From Opitutaceae bacterium (GTDB lineage: Bacteria > Verrucomicrobiota > Verrucomicrobiia > Opitutales > Opitutaceae), in contig JANQKI010000045.1 in the NCBI GenBank assembly GCA_028281165.1, positions 1 through 37,914 on the forward strand: a DNA stretch of 37,914 nucleotides, written 5' to 3'. Positions 9,683-18,370 of the stretch are shown here, one piece after another. The position numbers and the translations under genes were made by a program. The notes under the pieces are model-generated. The model worked only from the letters and a program-made list of their open reading frames with translations, did not search any database and was not told the DNA's origin. Position 1 is the first letter of the stretch, and each line of letters opens with the position of its first letter.

Positions 9683-9928
9683 TCAGCTGGGTTCTCGATT
9701 CTTAGATTCACATACCCGTTTGTATTTACTGTTTGAATAGCGGACTCTTCCTTGCGCGAATTGATCGTTTGGGTGGCGCAACTCTCGAAAGATCAAAAGA
9801 TACCCTTCATTCGAGTCGGGCTGATAGAACTGAAATCCACTCACGCTGGCATTAGCAGGCTGCTCGCTAAGGCCAAGTATCAGCCGTAGTTGGTCGAAAG
9901 CGTATACTCGACATGGAAAGGGATTCAA
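9683..9928 (-). pseudogene. Possible GH36 alpha-galactosidase C-terminal fragment
   Basis: The minus-strand frame contains GFQFYQPDSNEGYLLIFRE followed by a short strand-rich tail (VRYSNSKYKRVCES). This resembles the C-terminal beta-domain of GH36 alpha-galactosidases, where a pattern like (Y/W)QF-x-RPD-x-x-EG-x-(L/V)-x-x-FRR is usual. No catalytic barrel lies upstream, so it can only be a remnant. The assignment comes from motif memory. Confidence 0.4.
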
Positions 9929-9961
9929 AGTACAATTCTCTCGACTAGGTGCGGGACGGCT

Positions 9962-9983
9962 ACGAGGGGGCAGCCCCCCTCGT
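9962..9983. terminator. GC-rich perfect hairpin downstream of TonB relic
   Basis: ACGAGGGGG (9962-9970) pairs perfectly with CCCCCTCGT (9975-9983) across a 4-base loop. It lies about 35 bases beyond the stop of the TonB-receptor relic on the minus strand. There is no T-tract, so it may be a terminator remnant or simply a palindrome. Confidence 0.4.
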
Positions 9984-10016
9984 TGTCTGAACGACTCTGA
10001 CTCCGGACTCAGAATT

Positions 10017-10364
10017 TCATCGGCTGGCGTTCATCAATCCCGTTAAAAACCGAAATGTATTCCGGAGCTGCCAAGTCATTGGAGTCGATATTGCCCAACC
10101 TACTACGCGACCGTTAGGATTCGCCGCAACTTCGATAAGATCGTCGTCATTGAGCAGATTGCGGACATTCAATTGCACACTCCAGTCGATCTTTCCGTCT
10201 CTCAAAGGACGATTGTATCCGATAAAAGCATCTACTCTCAGTCGATCACCACCATTATACGGATTGCTGAAATCCTGGACCGGATTATCGAACTCGTTGC
10301 GTATGACGGGGTATCCAATTCCAGCGCCTGCGACCAACGAACAGCGCCTTCTACGTTGAAGCCT
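10017..10364 (-). pseudogene. TonB-dependent receptor C-terminal remnant
   Basis: The minus strand encodes IGYPVIRNEF, then LRVDAFIGYNRPLRDGK and WSVQLNVRNLLNDDDLIEV, paralleling IGFPVIRDPE, LRVDGWVGYQRPLRGGK and WDLQLNVRNLFNEDALIPV at the C-terminus of the large receptor at 10667. Before the GIGYPV segment the match continues in another frame (GFNVEGAVRW against GWRIGGAVRW), which implies a 1-base deletion near 10330. The receptor plug and most of the barrel are absent, and homology stops at about 10364, where an oppositely oriented FecR fragment begins. It is a truncated, frameshifted paralogue. Confidence 0.75.
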
Positions 10365-10586
10365 TTGAATGCTCCATCGGAGGAGATCCTAGAGTCAATC
10401 CTCGCTTGGAAAGATTAAACGCTTGAATTCGACGCCACGCCAATATCTCAGACCATCGAGAGTTTTAGCCGCCATAACGCCATTTCGATCACGATTACGG
10501 ACCCCGAGATCAAAGAGTTGCCTTGCTGGCAGGTCATTTCGGCAGCAACGAGGCGCATGAGTAGTTATGAGATGGCTTCTAATTAA
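10358..10586 (+). pseudogene. FecR C-terminal remnant with nonsense codon
   Basis: The plus strand encodes APSEEILESILAWKD, a TAA at 10416-10418, then in the same frame TLEFDATPISQTIESFSRHN and AISITITDPEIKELP. This parallels the C-terminal region of the intact FecR at 15327 (TPSEDTLESILAWK and TLEFNATPIVQIIESFSRHN). The stop replaces a Gln codon (CAA to TAA). Similarity ends after KELP and the frame closes at 10586. Only the STN-like C-terminal part survives, joined head to head with the TonB relic. Confidence 0.78.
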
Positions 10587-10591
10587 TAGCA

Positions 10592-10630
10592 GTAGAAAAG
10601 AAAGCTGCGTTTCCGTTCGGAAACGCAGCT
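10592..10630 (-). terminator. Rho-independent terminator of the large TonB receptor
   Basis: A 12-bp perfect stem (10603-10614 with 10619-10630) and a 4-base loop are followed on the minus strand by a T-rich run (TTTCTTTTCT). It starts 37 bases after the receptor stop codon, as a classical intrinsic terminator would. Confidence 0.8.
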
Positions 10631-10666
10631 GATCACCTCACACCAGCCATGTTCAATCAAGAGCCG

Positions 10667-13600
10667 CTAGAAACTGAAACGAGAACGAAGCTCCCACGTC
10701 CGTTCCATTGGTATGCTCACAACGGGAATGTCGCCATCGGGATCCGCCCGTACCGGAATGAGGGCGTCCTCGTTGAATAGATTTCTCACGTTGAGCTGCA
10801 GGTCCCAGGTCAATTTGCCGCCCCTTAGTGGTCGTTGATAGCCCACCCATCCATCGACTCTCAGATCGTCGCTTCCAAAGATCGGATTGCCTACGTCGGG
10901 GATCGCTCCGAGTTCGGGATCGCGAATCACGGGAAAGCCGATCGCAACGTCATCCTGCCAGCGAACGGCCCCACCGATCCTCCAGCCGCTCAGGCGCGAA
11001 TCATCGGCGAATCGATAGCTCGTCACGGCATTGAAGCGCCATTCGCGAATTTCGTCGGCAATGGGCTTTCCATCCTGACCTACGATCTTTTGTAGTGGGA
11101 AAAGCCCTACGCTTTGCAGGCGTTCGAGATAAGTCGGTCCGCCTTCTACTGACGAGGGAAAATCGGCGAATTCCTGCCAGACCGGCATGCGTTGATTGAC
11201 ATACTCTGTGAAGGCCGGAGCGCTATTGGAGCGGACCGTTTCTTGGCGCGTCGCGTTTAGCAGGAGCGACCAGTTGTCGGTCAGGCTGGCGAAGAGTTCC
11301 AGTTCGAACCCTTCCGCGGCTAGGTCGGTCGTCGAACTCAAGCCTGCTGGAGGCGAAACGGTCGAGGTGCCGCTTTCGCGATCGGCTTGCCAGTTGAAGA
11401 CTCTTGTGGTGTTTTCATCGAGCCCCTGATAATCGAGTACGCGCTCGATGTTGTCCTGTCCGTAAGGATTTGCCACTACAATGTCGGGAGCCAGCGTGTA
11501 GAGCTGAGCCTCGATGCCGACGAAAATTCCCATGGTGGAACCGGAGAGCAGGCTGATGGACTCGTTTTCCTGTATGGTTTCATACCAATTGGCTCTAAGA
11601 TTGATCTTGTTCTCGGCGAACGAAAGAGTGAATCCTTTCTCCTTGGTCGAGCCGCCAGGAGTTGCCAGCGATTCTCCGAAAATATTTACGCGAGCGAGGC
11701 CCACGCGGCTGTTCTCCGATTCGCTGGCATGCAGACTTATGTCCATGCCTTTGGGCAAATGCTCTCGAATCGCGTTCGGCGTATGCGCAGTCAATCCCCA
11801 GCTAAAGGTATCGGCGGATGTGCTGAAGCTGGGCGAGGACGGCAAAACGAAACGATCATCGATCAGCTTGCGCCCGTCCTCTCCAGTTGGTGGGGTCACG
11901 TTCTGGCGGACATCCGCTTCGTCGGTCCTCCATCCGAACATGCCTACCAGAAGTCCGTCGAAAAAGTTGCTTTGCAGAATGAGGGCCTGCGTATCGATTT
12001 CCGTACTCTCCAGAGTGGCTTCGGCATATACTGGATCCACTCGAATCACGTGATTCTCATACTGCTCCGCATCGTCATTATAGACGGATACGTTGTATTC
12101 GGTCTTGAAGCTTAATGGCTGAGTGAGCCCTTGTATGTTCGCCCCGCTCGCGCTGTTGGCGTTGGCCAGGCTATCGCCTAAGTACACGATGCCCCCAAAA
12201 GCGCGACGCGTTCCGAGAATCGCCGTTGTGCCGCTGAGATTGTTTTGGAGCTCCGCCAACTCGGAATCCCATGCGTATATTTGGCTGAAGCTTTCGTTTC
12301 CTGATTTCGCCTTCTCGAAGAGACCTGTGAATACTTGCCTGCCAATCGCCTTTCCGAACCAGCCGAGGCGTTCGCGAGGGTCGATTTCATAGAAAGCGGT
12401 CAAGCGCGAATTCTCATGACTGGAGAACCGGCTCACATTCTGCATTCCCTGAGCAGCGGATTGGAAGGTAGCCATGGGACGTCCGAAATTCGAGTTCGGA
12501 GTGCCGTCCGGCAATTTGGTGTTAGGATCAATGGAGATGGCGGTCCATCGCGACCCGGCTCCAAACACATTGCTGCGACCATTGCTCGCTTCTTCCTTGT
12601 GGTATGTGAAAGCGACGCCTGCTTTCCCCTCCAGAAAGCTTTGCTCTAGGGTGAAATCAACCACATCGAAATCTTCGTACTCATGCTTATTCGGTCCATC
12701 GATCAATTGATCGCGAAAATTGAAGATGCTCTCGTCCTGGATGACGTCGTTGAGGAAGAAACCAGCTATGTCTCCATTTTCTGGATCCAAGGCGGGAATC
12801 GAACGCGCGGTGCCTCGCAAGGTAATGAACGCTGGGAAGTCGGGGTTGATTTGCGGACGAGTCAGAACCTGAAAACCGTCATTGTTTCCTGGATTCAATG
12901 AAGGATCGATCTGGGACTGATTGGGGCCGTCCCAAAGGACGGCTGGCGACCAAGTGTTGGATATCGGCCCCCATACGAACCTCTGCTGAACGCCATTGAC
13001 CACATTCAGGCTCGGCTCGGTGGTGGGATCATGGCTTATCTTTACGCCTCCCCCTACGGCTTCGGGGAATGGCTTGAACCAATTGGAAATCTGATCTTCT
13101 GGAGGCAAGGAGCGCGGACGATTCGCGTCGATGTCTCCAGATTCTCCATTTACTCGAATAACCGTATTCCCGGTTGGTCTGTATTCCAGGATCGCATACG
13201 CGCGCTTGTTACGCTCGAATGCAGGTTTTTGCTGGTATCGCTGATCTTCATACAAACCCGCAATGCGGATAGACAGCTTGTCCTCCATTAGCACACGCTC
13301 CAGATCCAATGTCGTTCGCATAGAGCCATGACTGCCAAGTTGAAACTGGAATTCGCCTCGATCTTTAAAGACCGGCTTGATGAGCCGATTGTTTACAATT
13401 CCTGCCGGACTGCCCAGGCCGAAAAGAATGGCGTTGGCTCCCCGATTAATCACGACGCGTTCGGTATTATAAGCATCAAAGCCAACGGCCGTGGAAAAAT
13501 AGTCTCGCGTCAGGTCGGCGGTCGCAAGCCCTCGCAAACGAGTATTTCCAGACGGATCTTGAAAAGCGGTGTCGCGAATGCCCCCTTCCACCACATTGCC

Positions 13601-14362
13601 AGGATTAGTGAAGTTTCCGCCAAATCCCGCTATCTCCGTTCCTGCGGTATAGAGCAAGAGATCTTGAATGTTAGTCGATCCAGTGTCGTCTAGGAAATCC
13701 TTGGTGACGACGCTAATGGACGATGCCACATCGCGAAGCGACGTGTTGAGTCGGGTGCCCGCTAGGGTTGACGTCGCCCTATAGCCGGTATCCTGCGACC
13801 CATCGACGGTAAAAGGCGATAGTTCGAACACATTCTCGTCGCTCGCCTGCCCCATAGCTTGGCTAGCGAGCGATAGGGCAACCAATCCCTTTAAGAGGCT
13901 GGGAAGAGAGTACTTGTTTTGAGTTTTATCGAAATTCATTTTAGTTTGATTTTCTGTAGTTGATATATTTTGACGGGCGCTTTCAGAGCGTCTCGGACGT
14001 TTACCTCCTTTCTTCGCTCGGCGAGTAATGGCGAATGCTCCACTCTCGCTATCCAGGACGGCCACGAGTGGGGTGTCTTGCAGCATGAGAGACAAAGCTT
14101 CTGAAAGCAGATAGTCGCCTTCCACGCGTTTGGTCTTCAATCCGGCCATCGTTCCTGGAACGAACATAATGTCCGCCTCCCCTTGAAGCGCGGCCAACAT
14201 CAATGCTTGAGCGGCGTCCCCCGGCGGTATCGAGAAGCGTATCTTTTCTTCTTCTGCCAGCATAATGTGGGCCGCGCTGCCGATAAAGACACTCAATCCA
14301 AGAATGGCGCGAGCAACGGCCGTACGTCTCGAAAAACGAATTCGGGGTAAGACAGAGACCAT
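10667..14362 (-). CDS. STN-containing TonB-dependent receptor (surface-signalling type)
   Basis: The frame is open from 14500 (1277 aa), but the ATG at 14362 (residue 47) is favoured because it opens a typical signal peptide with an RRTAVARAILGLS core. Next comes an STN domain (about residues 85-160: RFSIPPGDAAQALMLAALQ), a basic linker, then unexpectedly a second signal-like segment (PSLLKGLVALSLASQAMGQA, 200-219) before the mature-type start FELSPFTVDG, the plug and the 22-strand barrel. The C-terminus RSRFSF ends in the aromatic residue expected for outer-membrane insertion. STN receptors pass a ligand signal to a FecR-type anti-sigma factor, and the divergent FecI and FecR genes fit this. 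The internal Met at 13939 could be a second start producing a receptor without STN. The imported ligand is unknown; glycan oligomers are likely from context. Confidence 0.85.
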   Translation of the reverse strand: MVSVLPRIRFSRRTAVARAILGLSVFIGSAAHIMLAEEEKIRFSIPPGDAAQALMLAALQGEADIMFVPGTMAGLKTKRVEGDYLLSEALSLMLQDTPLVAVLDSESGAFAITRRAKKGGKRPRRSESARQNISTTENQTKMNFDKTQNKYSLPSLLKGLVALSLASQAMGQASDENVFELSPFTVDGSQDTGYRATSTLAGTRLNTSLRDVASSISVVTKDFLDDTGSTNIQDLLLYTAGTEIAGFGGNFTNPGNVVEGGIRDTAFQDPSGNTRLRGLATADLTRDYFSTAVGFDAYNTERVVINRGANAILFGLGSPAGIVNNRLIKPVFKDRGEFQFQLGSHGSMRTTLDLERVLMEDKLSIRIAGLYEDQRYQQKPAFERNKRAYAILEYRPTGNTVIRVNGESGDIDANRPRSLPPEDQISNWFKPFPEAVGGGVKISHDPTTEPSLNVVNGVQQRFVWGPISNTWSPAVLWDGPNQSQIDPSLNPGNNDGFQVLTRPQINPDFPAFITLRGTARSIPALDPENGDIAGFFLNDVIQDESIFNFRDQLIDGPNKHEYEDFDVVDFTLEQSFLEGKAGVAFTYHKEEASNGRSNVFGAGSRWTAISIDPNTKLPDGTPNSNFGRPMATFQSAAQGMQNVSRFSSHENSRLTAFYEIDPRERLGWFGKAIGRQVFTGLFEKAKSGNESFSQIYAWDSELAELQNNLSGTTAILGTRRAFGGIVYLGDSLANANSASGANIQGLTQPLSFKTEYNVSVYNDDAEQYENHVIRVDPVYAEATLESTEIDTQALILQSNFFDGLLVGMFGWRTDEADVRQNVTPPTGEDGRKLIDDRFVLPSSPSFSTSADTFSWGLTAHTPNAIREHLPKGMDISLHASESENSRVGLARVNIFGESLATPGGSTKEKGFTLSFAENKINLRANWYETIQENESISLLSGSTMGIFVGIEAQLYTLAPDIVVANPYGQDNIERVLDYQGLDENTTRVFNWQADRESGTSTVSPPAGLSSTTDLAAEGFELELFASLTDNWSLLLNATRQETVRSNSAPAFTEYVNQRMPVWQEFADFPSSVEGGPTYLERLQSVGLFPLQKIVGQDGKPIADEIREWRFNAVTSYRFADDSRLSGWRIGGAVRWQDDVAIGFPVIRDPELGAIPDVGNPIFGSDDLRVDGWVGYQRPLRGGKLTWDLQLNVRNLFNEDALIPVRADPDGDIPVVSIPMERTWELRSRFSF

Positions 14363-14629
14363 CAAAGGGCATAAGAGTAACAATCTGTTACTCTTTGGGT
14401 CGTTTGAGCTGACAAATCGGGTTAAAAAGGAAGCATTTTTCACACACGGTAGACCTGCGGCGCGTTTCGCTTCCGTTCGGAGTAAAGTTGCGGAAACCAA
14501 ACTCGTTAGTCGAAGCTCTCGAAACGCTCAAGCCTATTGAAGCCTGATCGAGCGTTCGCTCGTTTACTCCACCCAGAAATGGGGCGCGTTTCTTTTTGTC
14601 GCTGGTCATTGCTGCTGGTGCAGCGAAAT

Positions 14630-14689
14630 CCGGCTGAAGCCGGTACTCCAACAAGCAGCGCTCGTCGCTGGAGTCCCGCCTTTAGGCGG
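14630..14689. repeat. REP-like double palindrome
   Basis: Two 14-base palindromic units, CCGGCTGAAGCCGG (14630-14643) and CCGCCTTTAGGCGG (14676-14689), bracket an ACTCCA/TGGAGT pair (14645-14650, 14669-14674). Paired short GC palindromes of this type are typical of REP/BIME-like repeats. The element lies between the divergent receptor and sigma-factor genes. No second copy was noticed in the window. The rest of 14501-14812 should hold both promoters, but I cannot point to boxes. Confidence 0.55.
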
Positions 14690-14812
14690 AAGCATAAAAC
14701 TGGGAGACTGATCAAAACTTAACCACGGAAAGAAACGAACCCCAGGAAATGCTTGGACGTATATTGTATTTGTATTAAATGTTTTGATTTAGACAGGATA
14801 CGAAGAAAGACA

Positions 14813-15340
14813 ATGCCCCCAGAAGAATCGGAAGAAAATATTTGGTTTAGGAAAAAGCTTCTCCCGCACGAGCCCTTTCTTCGCAACTGGCTTCTCAGCC
14901 GCTACTCGAATGAAGCCGAGGTGGACGACATAATCCAAGATGCTTATCTACGCGTAATGCAAGCGAAGGAGCGCTGTGACATGCAATCTCCTAAAGCCTA
15001 CCTATTCGCTACCGCTCGAAATATCGCCGTTAACCGAGTGCGACGATCGAAGATCATTCAATTCGATTCTTTAACTGATTTCGATTTTTCAAACGTCTTA
15101 GATGAAATGGAACCCGTCTCAGAGTCGATAGCCCTCAATCAGGAACTCGAGATTCTAAATAAAGCTATCGAGTCTCTCCCCAATCGATGCCGCCAAATTT
15201 TCACGCTGAGAAAATTGTATTCCATGCCGCAGAAGGAAATCGCGGAAAAGCTGGGAATATCCGTCAACACCGTCGCGGCCCAATTGAAAATCGGCTACCG
15301 AAAATGCGTCGAATTCATGGAGTCGCATGGCTACCATTAA
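14813..15340 (+). CDS. FecI-type ECF sigma factor
   Basis: The frame extends from 14753, but ATG 14813 is chosen: a purine-rich GAAGAAAG precedes it, and the upstream residues are unlike the family. The 175-aa product has sigma region 2 (LLSRYSNEAEVDDIIQDAYLRVMQ, with the core-binding DDIIQDAY), followed by the conserved KAYLFATARNIAVNRVRR, a linker, and region 4 (LPNRCRQIFTLRKLYSMPQKEIAEKLGIS as two pieces, the HTH being KEIAEKLGISVNTVAAQL). It directs RNA polymerase to iron-uptake-like or glycan-uptake promoters once released from FecR. Its stop overlaps the FecR start by 14 bases, so they are translationally coupled. Confidence 0.9.
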   Translation: MPPEESEENIWFRKKLLPHEPFLRNWLLSRYSNEAEVDDIIQDAYLRVMQAKERCDMQSPKAYLFATARNIAVNRVRRSKIIQFDSLTDFDFSNVLDEMEPVSESIALNQELEILNKAIESLPNRCRQIFTLRKLYSMPQKEIAEKLGISVNTVAAQLKIGYRKCVEFMESHGYH

Positions 15341-16406
15341 ACGAATGCCCGAAGAGCCCAACAGTCCCCTTTCCAAAGAAGACCGCTTGATCGACGAAGC
15401 GGCTCTCGATTGGGTCATAAAGCAAGATGCCGGCCTGTCCCCAGAAAATCAGGACGCTTTCTTCGACTGGCTAGCAGCGAATCCGAAACACGGCGAATTT
15501 CTCGCTCGGCATCAGCGGAAATGGAAACGCCTCGATTATCTCACGCAATGGCGTCCCGAACATAGTGAAGAAGCGAATCCGAACCTGATCCTTGGCAAAA
15601 GATGGAAACGGCCGAAAATCGCATGGATTAGCGGGCTCGCTGCAGCGGCTTGCGCAGCGTTCGCGCTTCTATTGCTCTACAATCACAATGAATACAACGG
15701 TAACGCCAGTGGAATCCTCCCGACGACGGGAACCATCGCAAGCGGCTACCAATGGAACCAGCTGGCGGACGGCTCGGTTATCGAATTAAACGGCGGAGCT
15801 CAGGTGGAGTACCGATTCGACAGGAATGAGCGTCGTTTGCAAATGCTTTCGGGAGAAGCCCACTTCATCGTCGCCAAAGATCCCCTACGACCCTTTACGG
15901 TCAACGCGCGCGGCACTCAATTAAGAGCTGTCGGCACTGCATTTAACGTCAACTTATTGGACGACTCTGTGGAAGTCCTCGTTACACACGGAACAGTAGA
16001 ACTAATGTCGCCAATCACGAGTAAAGATAATTTCGATACGCGTATCCAATCATTGGATCCTCCATCGAAGCTAAAAGCAGGAGAACGAACCACAGTCTCA
16101 TTGATAGGAAATTCGATCGCGCCAGTTAAAGACACGCCATCGGAGGATACACTAGAGTCAATCCTCGCCTGGAAGCACCAAACGCTTGAATTCAACGCCA
16201 CGCCAATAGTTCAGATCATCGAGAGTTTTAGCCGCCATAACGCCATTTCGATTACGATTGCAGACCCCGAGATCAAGGAACTGCCCCTTACTGCCAAATT
16301 TAGATCGGATAATATAGAAGGCTTTCTGCGATTGCTCGAGCTCACCATGCCGATCGAGGTAATAGAACAAGCGAACGGCGACTTCAAACTGACCAAGAAA
16401 TCCTGA
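15327..16406 (+). CDS. FecR-type anti-sigma factor / signal transducer
   Basis: The 359-aa inner-membrane protein has a cytoplasmic N-terminal DUF4880-like region (EAALDWVIKQDAGLSPENQ, FDWLAANPKHGEFL), one TM helix (about 96-114), a periplasmic FecR beta domain (ADGSVIELNGGAQVEYRF, RRLQMLSGEAHFIVAKD, VRAVGTAFNV-like) and an STN-like C-terminal domain (TLEFNATPIVQIIE). It should hold the FecI sigma factor inactive until the receptor STN domain signals that ligand is bound. The gene overlaps the sigma gene. Its C-terminal coding region exists as a decayed copy at 10.36-10.59 kb, in reverse arrangement with a receptor relic. Confidence 0.9.
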   Translation: MATIKRMPEEPNSPLSKEDRLIDEAALDWVIKQDAGLSPENQDAFFDWLAANPKHGEFLARHQRKWKRLDYLTQWRPEHSEEANPNLILGKRWKRPKIAWISGLAAAACAAFALLLLYNHNEYNGNASGILPTTGTIASGYQWNQLADGSVIELNGGAQVEYRFDRNERRLQMLSGEAHFIVAKDPLRPFTVNARGTQLRAVGTAFNVNLLDDSVEVLVTHGTVELMSPITSKDNFDTRIQSLDPPSKLKAGERTTVSLIGNSIAPVKDTPSEDTLESILAWKHQTLEFNATPIVQIIESFSRHNAISITIADPEIKELPLTAKFRSDNIEGFLRLLELTMPIEVIEQANGDFKLTKKS

Positions 16407-16559
16407 TACGGGCTTTAAGGACTTTGTCCGCTATCACGAAGGTATTGAGGTGATGGAGCAACCGTTCCAGATTCTCAGAAAATAAGTGACTTCATCTCGA
16501 TTCAAGCCGTGCCATCCGGTTGACTTTCCAGCGCGATCTCTAATGTGACATCTAGGATC
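16407..16559. other. Convergent intergenic region with a short possible coding relic
   Basis: Between the FecR stop and the end of the minus-strand 551-aa gene, 16411-16485 on the plus strand reads GFKDFVRYHEGIEVMEQPFQ then ILRK and TAA. It lacks a start and may be the tail of a lost gene. No terminator hairpin was recognised. Confidence 0.25.
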
Positions 16560-18215
16560 TCATTCGATTCCATACCCAGGGACGTCTCCTTTCATAAGAG
16601 GCCATCTTCCGTGATCACGCTTCACAGGCTTTTCGTCCACAGACACGATCACCCATTCATCCTGGTCTGCAAAAACATCATATTTGATAGATGAACCCTC
16701 TGGCCACTGAAACTCCCCCTTCAATTTCGAAGAATCCGCATTGGCGACAACAAACTTCATCGCCTGATCCGCCAACTCGCCTTCAAAAGGCAGCAGGCAA
16801 AAAAGCCCTAAGTCATTAGTCGAATGAACAACGATTCTCTGGCTTGATCTCTCGTAGAAAGACCATCCCTCAAGTTCCAGGGATGGTATCCAATCTTCCG
16901 GCACATGAACAGGTCCTGCAGCCACCGCGAACCGGCGATGCACTCCGGTGTTATTCCACTGGCGATGGGTATCTCCCGGCCCTGCAACATGCAACACTTC
17001 CTTCAGATCCATAGCGCCATCTTCAAGCAATAGCGTCGTCGGTCGCGCGACGGCATCCTTCAGCACGACATTCGCTACTCCGCCCGCCGAAATCAGATAG
17101 CCTGGACCGCCCGAATAAATCTCGGGAGAACCGTCGCTGCCATGCCCGATTTGAACGAAGTATTCGTCAGGCTTGGACATGACCCAATCGAAAACCGCGT
17201 CGGAAGGACGATACGAGGTCAAGCCCACCCACATGGCATGCTGGGCTCCATGACGGATAGCCAAGCCTTCTACTCCGGCCAGGCTCATCCATCCCTTCAT
17301 CACCCCGGTATGATAATCGCTATCCAAGTTCGTTTCTCTCACTCTAGCGGGGTGCCTTCGAAAGGGAGGAAACCGGCGCAGCGAGAGACTTCCTAGGGCA
17401 TAGTCCCAGTTCATTCGATCAAGAACGCGCCGGGCAGCATCGCTGACCGGTCCTTCCGCGAATGAGGCGAGGTTAATCAAGGGACGAAGCGTGTATCCGA
17501 CGTAAGGAATTGAATTATACTCGTGAATACCAGCTCTCTCCATCCCTCCTAGGTACCCGAGTAGAAATGCCTCTAGACCGTTCTTAACGTTGTCGTAGAA
17601 CGGGTCGGAGTTTCCACGCTGCGCGATCCATTTATTTGTCAGATACCTTGATGACTCTGTCATCAGGATGTGGTTTTCGGTATCCTTTACCGGCAACAAT
17701 CCAAGACTCCAGGGAGGCCTTACGACTGGATCCCCTCCTTTTTCGGTCATGAGTTCGTTGACTATGTGTTCTACCGTTTCGGAGAACAAAACATCTGGCT
17801 GGTCGCCAAAACTATAAAGGATCAGCGTCAGCCCGTGGAGAGTAAAGTCGTAGTCATGATAAGATCCTACCTTTCCCCACGGCTTCGCTTCTCGCAGGAT
17901 CTTGTTGACACGTTCAACATCCTTCCCCGCAGCCAAATGCGCGATCAGGGGATCGACCTGCTTGTTTCCGAATTCCAGATTCTCGCTGTACTTCTTGACC
18001 TCATTTTCTACAACATAGTCCAACAACGCAGACCGATTCGCCCATTCGCGAGTACGCTCGGAAGGAACAGCGATATTGCCGAAATTCAAATCGACCGATC
18101 CGTGTGTCGTTATACTTAAATTCGAGAGATAGATCCATGCCGTGGCATAGAAGGCCACCAGCAAAACAGCCAAACTGAGCGCCACCCATTTCAGTATTTT
18201 GCGTAGCAATTTCAT
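16560..18215 (-). CDS. Membrane-anchored protein of unknown function, possible carbohydrate-active enzyme
   Basis: I do not recognise a named family for this 551-aa product. It starts with a basic cap (MKLLRKILKW) and one TM segment or uncleaved signal (about 11-31), so the bulk is periplasmic. Residues 60-330 are helix-rich, with the line TENHILMTESSRYL, which resembles motifs in (alpha/alpha) toroid polysaccharide lyases and related enzymes, followed by a His- and Tyr-rich stretch (LDSDYHTGVMKGW). The last 200 residues look beta-rich. This fits a toroid plus beta-sandwich layout as in heparinase-like or alginate-lyase-like proteins, but that is inference. It is the last gene of the minus-strand run with two GH29 enzymes and the PhoD-like protein, 155 bases after GH29. 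The first ten codons of a paralogue survive at 36.88 kb. Confidence 0.6.
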   Translation of the reverse strand: MKLLRKILKWVALSLAVLLVAFYATAWIYLSNLSITTHGSVDLNFGNIAVPSERTREWANRSALLDYVVENEVKKYSENLEFGNKQVDPLIAHLAAGKDVERVNKILREAKPWGKVGSYHDYDFTLHGLTLILYSFGDQPDVLFSETVEHIVNELMTEKGGDPVVRPPWSLGLLPVKDTENHILMTESSRYLTNKWIAQRGNSDPFYDNVKNGLEAFLLGYLGGMERAGIHEYNSIPYVGYTLRPLINLASFAEGPVSDAARRVLDRMNWDYALGSLSLRRFPPFRRHPARVRETNLDSDYHTGVMKGWMSLAGVEGLAIRHGAQHAMWVGLTSYRPSDAVFDWVMSKPDEYFVQIGHGSDGSPEIYSGGPGYLISAGGVANVVLKDAVARPTTLLLEDGAMDLKEVLHVAGPGDTHRQWNNTGVHRRFAVAAGPVHVPEDWIPSLELEGWSFYERSSQRIVVHSTNDLGLFCLLPFEGELADQAMKFVVANADSSKLKGEFQWPEGSSIKYDVFADQDEWVIVSVDEKPVKRDHGRWPLMKGDVPGYGIE

Positions 18216-18370
18216 ACTATTCTACTCGTAATGTAGATTCACTCAATCATGAGGATCAGACTGTTCAACAACTCCAAACAGCCCTGTTCCGACCTCTCAT
18301 GTTATAAGTGCCTACGAAGCGTACGCCTCGTTCGGAAAGACGGTCGAAAAGCAGCGAAATAGCAAAATAG
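18216..18370. repeat. Duplicated spacer downstream of GH29, copy 1
   Basis: This spacer is clearly similar to 36882-37047. Shared strings include ATGAGGATCAGACTGTT and TTATAAGTG, and AAGACGGTCG near the GH29 stop. Together with the adjoining GH29 gene it defines one duplicated block. Confidence 0.8.

Noticed and set aside
11387-12115. Plus-strand open frame of 242 codons opposite the large TonB receptor
   Set aside because: It lies wholly antisense to clear receptor coding sequence and shows no domain motif; it is a codon-bias shadow, as are several others at 10.8-13.7 kb.
13720-13960. Interpretation of the large receptor as two separate genes
   Set aside because: No stop codon separates the STN and receptor parts, so one gene is annotated, with the internal start kept as an alternative.
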